64,000 bases of DNA, taken from the NCBI RefSeq assembly GCF_025465255.1, contig NZ_JAODNI010000141.1:33496-97495 (forward strand), given 5' to 3'. A program made the translations under genes and the position numbers. This document shows positions 41,559 to 49,205 of the stretch, in pieces. The first letter of the stretch is position 1; each line of letters starts with the position of its first letter. The notes below the pieces were generated by a model, which saw nothing but the letters and a program-made list of their open reading frames with translations, was not told where the DNA came from and ran no database searches. This stretch comes from Pseudonocardia sp. GTDB lineage: Bacteria > Actinomycetota > Actinomycetes > Mycobacteriales > Pseudonocardiaceae.

Positions 41559-42551
41559 TCAGCTCGTGAGCAGGCGGTTCAGCGCCGGCGCGACGTCGCG
41601 GTGTGTGTGCACCGGCGCCATCCGGCCGTGCCCCAGCCGCGCCAGGTCCCGGCCGAGCGGCGTGTCGTGCTCGCCGTCGGTCTCCAGCAGCACGTGCAGC
41701 TCCGGGAAGCGGCGCGCGAAGGTCCGCGGGTCCGGCCCGGCGTTGTGCACCGCATCCGTCAGCAGGATCGCGGTCCGCCTGCGCGCGGCGGAGCGGGCCA
41801 GCTCCGCGTGGGCCACCTGCAGCCCGAACCCGACGTTGGTCAGGCCGCGCGCCGGGATGCGCAGCAGCTGGTCCAGCAGCGCGGTGGGCGTCGCCCGGCT
41901 CGTCAGCGGTTTGAGCAGCGCCGCGTCCGACCAGAACGCGACCACTGCCAGCTGGTCCCCGACCCCGCTCAGGTCCGCCGACAGCGCCGCGACCGTGGCC
42001 GCAGCGATCCGCACCTTCTCCCCGCGCATGGAACCGGACACGTCGACGATCAGCACCCCAGCCCGCCGCGAGCCCATGCGTTCGCGGACGATGATGTCCG
42101 TGTCCTCCGGGCGCGGGCGCTCGGTGAGCATCTCGATCGTCTTGTCCAGGTCGATGTCGTCGGAGCCGTAGCGGTACGGCACGGACGCCAGGGTGCCCGT
42201 CCCCCGCTCCTGGCGGGTGTCCCGCGGGCGGCGCCGGATCGAGAGCCGCCGCGCGATCCGCTGCGCCATCGCCGCGACCTCGCGGTCCGGCGGGACGTCC
42301 TCGAGGAGCTCGTCGAGCTCGCGGCGGCGCGCCGCCTGGGACGTGACGAGCACCCCCTGCCCGCCCGCGGGCAGCTCGTCCTGCCCGGATCCGCGTTCCG
42401 GGTCCAGCTCGACGACGACCGGGGCGCCCTTGCCCGTCTCGAAGACGTTCGGCGCCTCGGTCAGCTTCTTGGGCTTGCGCCGCAGGGGCGCGAGGGCCCG
42501 TCGCTCACCGGTGTCCGCGGTGGGCAGCGCGACGGCGTTGTCGACGTTCAG
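41559..42551 (-). CDS. VWA-domain protein (CoxE-like partner of MoxR)
   Basis: The C-terminal part is a von Willebrand A domain with MIDAS motif 'LIVDVSGSMRGEKV' and later acidic/Thr ligands near 'RGLTNVGFGL' and 'AILLTDAVHNAG'. The frame has no ATG or GTG until 42353, which would give 264 residues. Yet 66 upstream codons look coding ('RALAPLRRKPKKLTEAPNVF'). They begin at a CTG (42551-42549) that overlaps the moxR stop (CTGA), giving 330 residues as drawn. The alternative is entry from moxR by -1 frameshifting. MoxR-VWA pairs act as AAA+ chaperones that insert cofactors or mature partner complexes. Confidence 0.72.
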   Translation of the reverse strand: MNVDNAVALPTADTGERRALAPLRRKPKKLTEAPNVFETGKGAPVVVELDPERGSGQDELPAGGQGVLVTSQAARRRELDELLEDVPPDREVAAMAQRIARRLSIRRRPRDTRQERGTGTLASVPYRYGSDDIDLDKTIEMLTERPRPEDTDIIVRERMGSRRAGVLIVDVSGSMRGEKVRIAAATVAALSADLSGVGDQLAVVAFWSDAALLKPLTSRATPTALLDQLLRIPARGLTNVGFGLQVAHAELARSAARRRTAILLTDAVHNAGPDPRTFARRFPELHVLLETDGEHDTPLGRDLARLGHGRMAPVHTHRDVAPALNRLLTS

Positions 42552-43450
42552 GCGGTGCGGTCCCGGCGCTGCCCGCCGGCCGAGGAGAAAAAATGGTTCT
42601 CCCAGATCTCGGTGATCACCTGCTCCGGGGTGGACTCCGAGGCCTCGTCCATCCCGATCCGGGCGGACAGCGACAGCAGCGCCGCGTCCAGGACCACGTG
42701 CTCGCGGTCCTGGTGGGCGTCCAGCTTCGCCAGCTCGGTCGCGATCGCGACCAGGTCGATCGCGCCCCGCACGGACGAGCCGCGGCGCAGCTCCGGGTGC
42801 ACCCGGGTGGCCCGGGTGAGCGCGACGGCGTCGTCGACGAGGGTCCGGTCGTCGGACCCCGTGCGGACCTCGACGATGTCCGCCTCCTCCGCCGCGTTCT
42901 GGTAGCCGACGGCGAGCCGGTTCCAGCGGTCGTAGACCGAGTCCGAGATCCGAGCGGTCCCGACGTTGTCGAACGGGTTCATCGAGGCGAGCACCCGGAA
43001 CGTCGGCTCGGCCTTGATCGTGCCCACGCGGGGCACCGTCACCGCGCGCTCGGCCATGGCGCCGAGCAGCGTGTTCAGCGTGTCCTCCGGGGCGCGGTTG
43101 AGCTCCTCGATGTAGAGGAAGCCGCCCTCGCGCATCGCCTCGACCAGCGGGCCGGGCACGAAGTTCTCCGCGGAGTAGTCCTCCTGCAGCACCCGGGCCG
43201 GGTTGTGGTGCCCCACCAGCCGGGCCGGGGTGAGCTCCGCGTTGCCCTCCACCAGCACGAACGGAACGCCCCAGTGCTCGGTGATCGCGCGCAGCATCGT
43301 CGACTTCGACGTCCCGGGCGGGCCCTCGAGGAGGATGTCCCGGCCGGCGGCCACGGCCGCCAGCACGAGGTTCAGCTCGCGGTCGCGCCCCACCACGGCG
43401 GAGGCGATCGCGTCGCGGGCGGGAACGGACGTCGATGTCGACGCTGTCAT
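42548..43450 (-). CDS. MoxR-family AAA+ ATPase
   Basis: A 300-residue MoxR ATPase. Walker A is 'DILLEGPPGTSKSTML', Walker B is 'FLYIEELNRAPEDTLNTLLG', and sensor 1 is 'RVLASMNPFDNVG'. The arginine-finger region includes 'ISDSVYDRWNRLAV'. The C-terminus reads 'ITEIWENHFFSSAGGQRRDR' before the TGA. It is the first of two genes with the VWA protein. A T-run (TTTTTTC) 37 bases before its stop, followed by a hairpin, suggests frameshifting into the next gene. The client complex is not encoded nearby. The 363-base upstream region holds no supported gene. Confidence 0.9.
   Translation of the reverse strand: MTASTSTSVPARDAIASAVVGRDRELNLVLAAVAAGRDILLEGPPGTSKSTMLRAITEHWGVPFVLVEGNAELTPARLVGHHNPARVLQEDYSAENFVPGPLVEAMREGGFLYIEELNRAPEDTLNTLLGAMAERAVTVPRVGTIKAEPTFRVLASMNPFDNVGTARISDSVYDRWNRLAVGYQNAAEEADIVEVRTGSDDRTLVDDAVALTRATRVHPELRRGSSVRGAIDLVAIATELAKLDAHQDREHVVLDAALLSLSARIGMDEASESTPEQVITEIWENHFFSSAGGQRRDRTA
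42563..42593 (-). promoter_or_regulatory. Putative -1 ribosomal frameshift signal at the moxR/VWA junction
   Basis: On the minus strand moxR reads CAT TTT TTC, which makes T-TTT-TTC (42593-42587) a canonical X-XXY-YYZ slippery heptamer in the moxR frame. Exactly 7 bases later a hairpin CCGGCG-GGCAG-CGCCGG (42579-42563) follows. A -1 slip leads into the frame of the VWA gene with no stop before 41559, yielding a fusion of about 630 residues. Heptamer, spacer and stem are all within the usual limits. No expression evidence is available. Confidence 0.5.
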
Positions 43451-43813
43451 CGGTCCTGACTCCTACTGGTCGAACGCTCGGTCACGAAGGGACGCTACCC
43501 CGCGGCCCGCGACGGAGTCGCCCCGCGACGGAACACACAGAGGGCGAGACCGAGCGTGTCGCCGCCGTCCGCGAGGGGACGCCGAGAAGGGGTTGACGAA
43601 GGTAGCCCGGCGTGGGCCCGGACGGAGGGAGGCGGCAACGGGCTCCTTCGACGACGGCGCGGCACGTCCCGGATCCGGGCCGGTGGTGATCGAGGTTACG
43701 GGCCGCCCGGCGGCTCCCCGGTGCGCGGGCCGCCCACGGGCCCGCGGGGGATGGCATCCTCGCGGGCGAGGCCGGTCCCGCGGCCGACCCCGTCCCCGTC
43801 TCCTGGAGCCTCC
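43451..43813. other. Divergent intergenic region, moxR / FMN reductase
   Basis: 363 bases between divergent genes. No protein-like frame is supported. It contains two near copies of CCGCGACGGA (about 43507-43516 and 43525-43534) and presumably both promoters; no clear -35/-10 pair could be assigned. Confidence 0.45.
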
Positions 43814-44314
43814 GTGACCGTCACCGTCGTCGTCGGCAACCCCAAGCCCGCCTCGCGCACGCTGCAGGCGGGCCGCCTCCTCGCGGAGAAGCTGACCGGC
43901 AGCGCCCCGGACACCGTCCTCGACGTCGTCGACCTCGGCCCGGGCCTGCTCGGCTGGGGTGACGAGGCCGTCGCCGCCGCGGTGAAGACCGTCCAGGAGT
44001 CCTCCGTCGTGGTCTTCGCCAGCCCGACGTTCAAGGCCACCTACACGGGCCTGCTCAAGCTCTTCCTCGACCAGTTCGCCGGCGGCACCGGCCTGCAGGA
44101 CGTCGTCGCCGTCCCGCTGATGCTCGGCGCCGGGCCCGGCCACGCGATGGCCCCGGACCTCCTCCTCAAGCCGGTCCTCGCCGAGCTCGGCGGCACCTGT
44201 GCCCTGCCCGGGCTCTACCTGATCGACCAGACCTTCGCCGAGGACCCCGCCCTCGACGCCTACGCGCAGCGCTGGGCCCCGGTCGTCGCGGCCCTGACCG
44301 CCGGCCGTCCCTGA
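43814..44314 (+). CDS. NAD(P)H-dependent FMN reductase (flavodoxin-like)
   Basis: A 166-residue flavodoxin-fold reductase of the SsuE/MsuE class. It has the N-terminal 'TVVVGNPKPASRTLQ' FMN phosphate loop, then 'VVVFASPTFKATYTGLLKLF' and 'DVVAVPLMLGAGPGHAMAPD'. It would supply reduced FMN to a two-component monooxygenase; the RutA/LLM-type enzyme at 49206-50384 is a candidate partner, though 5 kb away. The GTG at 43814 has CTGGAG 5 bases upstream. It is followed after 5 bases by an SDR gene, so the two are co-transcribed. Confidence 0.87.
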   Translation: MTVTVVVGNPKPASRTLQAGRLLAEKLTGSAPDTVLDVVDLGPGLLGWGDEAVAAAVKTVQESSVVVFASPTFKATYTGLLKLFLDQFAGGTGLQDVVAVPLMLGAGPGHAMAPDLLLKPVLAELGGTCALPGLYLIDQTFAEDPALDAYAQRWAPVVAALTAGRP

Positions 44315-44319
44315 CCGCC

Positions 44320-45045
44320 GTGCCCATGCGGATCCTGATCACCGGTGGGACCAGCGGCCTCGGCCTGGCGATGGCGCGGGCGCTCACCGAGGACGGCCAC
44401 CGGATCGTGCTCACCGGCCGAGACGCGGGCCGGGCGGCCGCGGTCGCCGGGTCCCTCGCCGGTGAGGTGCACGGCATCGGGATGGACGTCCGGGACGCCG
44501 GTTCCGTCCGCGCGGGCCGCGACGCGGCTGTCGAGCGGCTCGGCGGTCTGGACGTCCTGGTCAACAACGCGGGGATCGGGATGCGGACCGTCAACCCGGC
44601 GTTCCTGACCGCGCCGCAGCCCTTCTGGGAGGTGCCCGAGCAGGGCTTCCGGGACGTCGTCGACACGAACCTCACCGGCTACTTCCTCGTCGCCTCCGCG
44701 GTGGTGCCGGACCTGCTCGCCGCACCCGCCGGGCGGATCGTGAACGTGACCATGAACCACGCGACGATGAGGCGCGCCGGGTTCGTGCCCTACGGGCCGT
44801 CGCGGGCGGGCGCGGAGTCGCTGTCCCGGATCATGGCCGCGGACCTCGCCGGGACGACCGTGACGGTCAACCTGCTGCTCCCGGGCGGCCCGACCGTCAC
44901 CGGGATGATCCCGGACGGCGTGGACGCGTCCGCCATGCTGCCCGCCGAGATCATGGCCGCGCCGATCCGCTGGCTCTGCTCCCCCGCCGCGGACGGCGTC
45001 CACGACGAGCGGATCGTGGCCACGGACTTCGCGGAGCGGTCCTGA
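44320..45045 (+). CDS. SDR-fold protein with degenerate active site
   Basis: A 241-residue SDR. The cofactor motif 'LITGGTSGLGLAMARAL' and 'DVLVNNAGIGM' are normal. The catalytic positions are not: the Ser site, 13 residues before the Tyr, is Met in 'IVNVTMNHATM', and the YxxxK motif reads 'YGPSRAG', with Arg for Lys. It may bind NAD(P) without standard dehydrogenase activity or use altered chemistry. It lies 5 bases after the FMN reductase gene. The start may be the GTG at 44320 or the ATG at 44326. The next 327 bases (45046-45372) are non-coding. Confidence 0.85.
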   Translation: MPMRILITGGTSGLGLAMARALTEDGHRIVLTGRDAGRAAAVAGSLAGEVHGIGMDVRDAGSVRAGRDAAVERLGGLDVLVNNAGIGMRTVNPAFLTAPQPFWEVPEQGFRDVVDTNLTGYFLVASAVVPDLLAAPAGRIVNVTMNHATMRRAGFVPYGPSRAGAESLSRIMAADLAGTTVTVNLLLPGGPTVTGMIPDGVDASAMLPAEIMAAPIRWLCSPAADGVHDERIVATDFAERS

Positions 45046-45262
45046 GCCCGTTGCGGGCGGCATGTGACACGTCCGGTTCGCCTTCTCCTCGGTGATCACG
45101 GCGACGTCGGCGCACCGGTGTTGTCCTGCACCTTCGACAGGATCCCGCGGCCCGTGCCGCGGCTCGGCAGCCCCTTCGGACCGCCGTACCCAGCGGTAAC
45201 AACGACGCAGGTCACCCCGGTCGTGCGAGACTTTCCGGGCGAGGCTCGACGACGGCCTCCGC

Positions 45263-45281
45263 CCCGGGAACCGTTCCCGGG
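45263..45281. promoter_or_regulatory. Palindromic operator candidate upstream of the FabH-like gene
   Basis: CCCGGGAAC-C-GTTCCCGGG is a perfect 9-bp inverted repeat around one base, 91 bases before the FabH-like start. A second stem, CCGGCCG-TACC-CGGCCGG (45291-45308), follows. Together they mark the 327-base intergenic region as regulatory. Confidence 0.45.
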
Positions 45282-45372
45282 TTCGACGAACCGGCCGTAC
45301 CCGGCCGGACGAACGCCGTCGACGGCGGTCCCGCGCGCGGGGCGGCCACGCGAGCGAGAACGGGGTGGTCGG

Positions 45373-46377
45373 ATGGGCACGCGACACGGGGCCGGAGGAG
45401 GTGCGACCGTGCTGGCGGGCGTCGGCTCGTCGGTGCCGGTCCACGTCGTCACGAACGACGACCTCGCGGCGCGGCTCGACACCTCCGACGAGTGGATCCG
45501 GTCCCGCACCGGCATCGTGACCCGGCACGTCGTGGCGCCCGGCGTCGCGACGTCGGACCTGGCCGTCGAGGCGGGCGGGCACGCGCTGAAGTCCGCGGGC
45601 CGGGAGAACGTGGACGTCGTCATCGTCGCGACGACGACGCCGGACCGGCAGTGCCCCGCCACCGCACCGGCCGTCGCGGCGCGGCTCGGGTTGGGCCACG
45701 TCCCCGCCTTCGACGTCAACGCGGTCTGCTCCGGTTTCGTCTACGGCCTGGCCACCGCGGCCGGCATGCTCGGCTCGGGGCTGTTCGGCTCGGCGCTGCT
45801 GATCGGCGCGGACACGTTCTCCACGATCCTGGACCACGACGACCGCAGCACCGCGTTCCTCTTCGGGGACGGCGCGGGCGCGGTCGTGCTGCGCGCCGGC
45901 GAGCCGGACGAGCCGGGGGCGCTGCTCGCCCTGGACATGGGCGCGGACGGCGACCTCGAGGACCTGATCATCGTCCCGGACGGCGGCGCCCGGAACCCGG
46001 ACGGGCCTGCGGACCGCTTCGCCATGCAGGGTCAGGCCGTCTACCGGCAGGCCGTCGCGCGGATGACCGAGACCACGAAGGTCGTGCTGGAGAAGGTCGG
46101 CTGGACGCCCGAGGACGTCGACCTGTTCGTCGGGCACCAGGCCAACCAGCGCATCCTCGACGCCGTCGCCGGCCGGTTGGGGCTGCCGCTGGACCGGGTG
46201 TACAGCAACCTGGGCCGCGTCGGGAACACCGCCGCGGCCTCCATCCCGCTGGCGCTCTCGGACGCCGTCGGCGAGGGCCGGCTCGACGCCGGGGACAAGG
46301 TCGCGCTGGCCGCGTTCGGGGGCGGCGCGACGTGGGGCGGCGCGGCACTCACCTGGCCGGAGCTGCGGGCGCGGTAG
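45373..46377 (+). CDS. 3-oxoacyl-ACP synthase III (FabH-like)
   Basis: A 334-residue thiolase-fold synthase with the complete KASIII triad: C119 in 'FDVNAVCSGFVYG', H255 in 'DLFVGHQANQRIL' and N285 in 'GRVGNTAAASIPLA'. 'TSDEWIRSRTGIVTRHV' is the classical FabH N-terminal motif. It condenses an acyl-CoA starter with malonyl-ACP. No acyl-carrier protein or other fab genes are adjacent, so it may serve a special lipid or secondary product rather than bulk fatty acids (inference). The ATG at 45373 follows a moderate GGGGTGG. Confidence 0.9.
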   Translation: MGTRHGAGGGATVLAGVGSSVPVHVVTNDDLAARLDTSDEWIRSRTGIVTRHVVAPGVATSDLAVEAGGHALKSAGRENVDVVIVATTTPDRQCPATAPAVAARLGLGHVPAFDVNAVCSGFVYGLATAAGMLGSGLFGSALLIGADTFSTILDHDDRSTAFLFGDGAGAVVLRAGEPDEPGALLALDMGADGDLEDLIIVPDGGARNPDGPADRFAMQGQAVYRQAVARMTETTKVVLEKVGWTPEDVDLFVGHQANQRILDAVAGRLGLPLDRVYSNLGRVGNTAAASIPLALSDAVGEGRLDAGDKVALAAFGGGATWGGAALTWPELRAR

Positions 46378-46408
46378 GAGGCGGGCACAGTAGGAGCGCC
46401 CGGAGACC

Positions 46409-47395
46409 TCAGCCGGTGTTCCGCAGGCGCAGCGTGTCCCGCGGACGCTCGCCGAACCGTTCCCGGTACTGCTGGGCGAAGCGGCTCTGGTGCAGGAAGC
46501 CCCAGCGCATCGCGACGTCGGTGACCCGCACCGTCGCCGGGTCGCTGCGCAGCAGTTCCCCGCGGACGTGGTCCAGCCGGATGCGGCGCAGGTAGCTCAT
46601 CGGGGACTCGCCGAGCACCTGCTGGAACGTCGCGTGCAGGGTCCGGACGCTCATGCAGCCGACCCGCGCCAGCTCCTGCGGCGTCAGCGGCTCGTCGGCG
46701 TTGTTCTCCAGGTACTCCAGCACCGGCGCCAGCCGGCTGCGGCGGACGGGTTCGGCCGGGGCGACCAGGTCGTCGGAGAACTGGTGCCGCCCCGCGTGCA
46801 GCAGCTGCGTCATCACGAACGCCTCGAGCTGCTCGCGGGCCATGGGCATCTCCGCGAGGCCGTTCGGCCGGTCCAGCTCGGCGGCGAGGAACTCGACGGC
46901 GTTGAACAGCGAGCGGCCCGCCGGGGTCGTCAGATCGAGCGAGAAGTCGAAGTCGACGACCTCGGCCACGGCGCGGCCCAGGAGGTCCGCGAGATGGTCC
47001 TCCAGGCGCCGCCGGGAGAGCTTGAGGATCAGCTGCTCGGCGTCGGGGGTCCAGTGCACGGTGTTGCGCTGCTGCGGGGAGAGGACGACCCCGCTCAGTC
47101 CCGCGCGTGTGGTGGCGCGGCCGCCGTCGGACCGGTCCGCGTCCGTGGTGCCCACCGTCGTCAGGTTGACGTGGTAACAGTCCTCGGTGGGCGGCATGAC
47201 CAGCGTCGTCTCGGACTGGTAGGTCAGGTAGCCGAGCGTCATCACGCTGTCCGACACGGCATTGAGCGTCATCTGGAGCCGGTCGTTCGCCGAGGTCAGC
47301 TCGTGCTCGAGGTACACACGGGTGACGGCGTCGCGGGCCTCCTCGAGGCTCCGCGTGCCGAGGATGGGGAAGCGGGCGAGCGCGTGCTGCCGCAT
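46409..47395 (-). CDS. AraC-family regulator (ThcR-like)
   Basis: A 328-residue activator. An N-terminal cupin-like AraC-binding domain ('TEDCYHVNLTTVGTTDADRS', 'GLSGVVLSPQQRNTVHWTPD') is followed by two HTHs, 'LTPQELARVGCMSVRTLHAT' and 'VRVTDVAMRWGFLHQSRFAQ', ending 'YRERFGERPRDTLRLR'. This domain pair resembles regulators of catabolic aldehyde dehydrogenases in actinobacteria. GAGGAGG precedes the ATG at 47395. It is divergent from the aldehyde dehydrogenase/monooxygenase operon, across a 273-base region rich in symmetric repeats that are its likely binding sites. Confidence 0.9.
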   Translation of the reverse strand: MRQHALARFPILGTRSLEEARDAVTRVYLEHELTSANDRLQMTLNAVSDSVMTLGYLTYQSETTLVMPPTEDCYHVNLTTVGTTDADRSDGGRATTRAGLSGVVLSPQQRNTVHWTPDAEQLILKLSRRRLEDHLADLLGRAVAEVVDFDFSLDLTTPAGRSLFNAVEFLAAELDRPNGLAEMPMAREQLEAFVMTQLLHAGRHQFSDDLVAPAEPVRRSRLAPVLEYLENNADEPLTPQELARVGCMSVRTLHATFQQVLGESPMSYLRRIRLDHVRGELLRSDPATVRVTDVAMRWGFLHQSRFAQQYRERFGERPRDTLRLRNTG

Positions 47396-47470
47396 CGGCA
47401 CCTCCTCGTGTCCGCTGGTCCAGGCCGAGACTAGATCGGCGCGGGAGCCGCCACCATCCCGGAAGTGCAG

Positions 47471-47607
47471 GCCGATATCCGCTGAGTGCGCAGTTCGTGT
47501 CAGGTGCGGCACGTCCGCGCTCCCCACCGGGAGGGAGAAATGCGCTCTCCCACCCGGGGGGAGAAATGCGCTGGGCGGATGCGCGCTCGCCGTCGTCGGA
47601 TATCGGC
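47471..47607. promoter_or_regulatory. Operator array between araC-type gene and aldehyde dehydrogenase
   Basis: GCCGATATCCG (47471-47481) recurs inverted as CGGATATCGGC (47597-47607), a perfect 11-bp pair. Between them two 24-bp direct repeats (47523-47546 and 47549-47572, two mismatches, period 26) share GGGAGAAATGCGCT. The inverted pair is centred 126 bp apart, 12 helical turns. The direct repeats suit an AraC-type activator and the outer pair suits looping (inference). Confidence 0.65.
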
Positions 47608-47668
47608 GGGGCACCGGCCTTCCTAACGTTCGGGACCGATCCCATCCCGATACCAAGGAGGCGGCCCG

Positions 47669-49168
47669 ATGACCGCGCCACCGCTCGACGACACCGCGCT
47701 CGAGGAGTTCGGACTCTTCATCCACGGGAAGTCGGTCGACGCCCGCTCCGGCCGGACCTTCGAGTCCCAGAACCCCTACACCGGCACCGCCTGGGCGCGG
47801 ATCGCGGACGGCTCCCCCGAGGACGTCGACGCCGCCGTCGCCTCCGCCCGCGCCGCCTTCGACGGCGACGAGTGGGGCGGCATCACCGGCTTCCAGCGCT
47901 CCGCGATCCTGCGGAAGGTCGGCGACGCGATCGCCGCCAATGCCGAGCGGCTGGCGATGCTGGAGGTCAAGGACTCCGGCAAGCTCTACCGGGAGATGAT
48001 CGGCCAGCTGAAGGCCCTGCCGAACTGGTACTACTACTTCGCCGGGCTGGCGGACAAGCTCGAGGGCCGCACGGTCCCGCCGGTGAACCCGAACTACTTC
48101 GCCTACACCCGGCGCGAGCCGGTCGGGGTCGTCGGCGCGATCACCCCGTGGAACTCGCCGCTCCTGCTGCTGACCTTCAAGCTCGCCCCCGCTCTCGCGG
48201 CCGGCTGCACGATGGTCGTCAAGCCGTCGGAGCACTCCCCCGCGTCGACGGTCGCGTTCGCCGAGATCCTCTTCGAGGCGGGGCTGCCCGCAGGCGTGCT
48301 GAACGTCGTCACCGGGTGGGACCGCAGCACCGGGGAGTCCCTGGCCGGGCACCGGGGCGTGGACAAGGTCGCGTTCACCGGCTCGTCCGCGACCGGGGTC
48401 AAGGTCGCGCAGGCCGCCGGGGCCAACCTCAACCGGGTCACCCTGGAGCTCGGCGGTAAGAGCCCGCAGATCGTCTTCGCGGACGCGGACCTCGACGCCG
48501 CGGCGAACGGCCTGATCGCCGGGGTGTTCGCCGCGACCGGGCAGACCTGCATGGCCGGGTCGCGGCTGATCGTCCACGCCGACGTGCACGACGCGCTGGT
48601 CGCGAAGGTCGTCGAGCGGGCGAACAGCATCGTCCTGGGCGACCCGACCGCGCCCGAGACCGAGATGGGTCCCGTCGCGAACGCGCCGCAGTACGAGAAG
48701 GTGCTCGGCTACCTGGAGGGCGCCGCGGCCGAGGGCGCGACGTTCGCCTGCGGCGGCGAGCCGGACGCCGAGCGCGGTGGCCTGTTCGTGAAGCCGACCG
48801 TGGTCACGAACGTGACGCCGGAGAACACCATCGTCCGCGAGGAGGTCTTCGGGCCGGTCCTGGCCGCGTACACGTTCCGCGACGAGGACGAGGCGCTCAA
48901 GCTCGCCAACGACACCCCGTACGGCCTCGCCGGCTCCGTCTGGACGAAGGACGTGCACCGCGCGCACCGGGTCGCGGCGAAGTTGCGCGCCGGGACGGTG
49001 TGGGTCAACGCCTACCGCGTGATCGCCCCGAACATGCCCTTCGGCGGGTTCGGCGCCAGCGGGATCGGCCGCGAGAACGGCATCGAGGCCGTCAACGAGT
49101 ACACCGAGAACAAGTCCGTGTTCGTCGAGCTCACCGGCGGCACGCGCGATCCCTTCCAACTCGGCTGA
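47669..49168 (+). CDS. NAD(P)-dependent aldehyde dehydrogenase
   Basis: A 499-residue ALDH. Catalytic Cys is in 'FAATGQTCMAGSRLIV', the general-base Glu in 'VTLELGGKSPQIVFADAD', the oxyanion Asn in 'ITPWNSPLLLL', and the cofactor motif is 'AFTGSSATGVKVA'. 'EEVFGPVLAAYTF' completes the family pattern. It oxidises an aldehyde to the acid. The AAGGAGG ribosome binding site is strong. It is the first gene of an operon with the RutA-like monooxygenase, probably activated by the divergent AraC regulator. Confidence 0.93.
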   Translation: MTAPPLDDTALEEFGLFIHGKSVDARSGRTFESQNPYTGTAWARIADGSPEDVDAAVASARAAFDGDEWGGITGFQRSAILRKVGDAIAANAERLAMLEVKDSGKLYREMIGQLKALPNWYYYFAGLADKLEGRTVPPVNPNYFAYTRREPVGVVGAITPWNSPLLLLTFKLAPALAAGCTMVVKPSEHSPASTVAFAEILFEAGLPAGVLNVVTGWDRSTGESLAGHRGVDKVAFTGSSATGVKVAQAAGANLNRVTLELGGKSPQIVFADADLDAAANGLIAGVFAATGQTCMAGSRLIVHADVHDALVAKVVERANSIVLGDPTAPETEMGPVANAPQYEKVLGYLEGAAAEGATFACGGEPDAERGGLFVKPTVVTNVTPENTIVREEVFGPVLAAYTFRDEDEALKLANDTPYGLAGSVWTKDVHRAHRVAAKLRAGTVWVNAYRVIAPNMPFGGFGASGIGRENGIEAVNEYTENKSVFVELTGGTRDPFQLG

Positions 49169-49205
49169 GCGCCCCCAACCTGATCACACGTCGAAGGAGA
49201 CCCCT

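Noticed and set aside
39360..42905. Very long open frame (over 1,100 codons) on the plus strand
   Set aside because: It runs antisense or out of frame to clear genes (M20 hydrolase, PEP-mutase-like, VWA, MoxR) and its product is Arg/Gly/Pro-rich GC artefact.
46409..49159. Single 916-codon minus-strand frame
   Set aside because: Only the last third is the real AraC gene; the rest is antisense to the aldehyde dehydrogenase.
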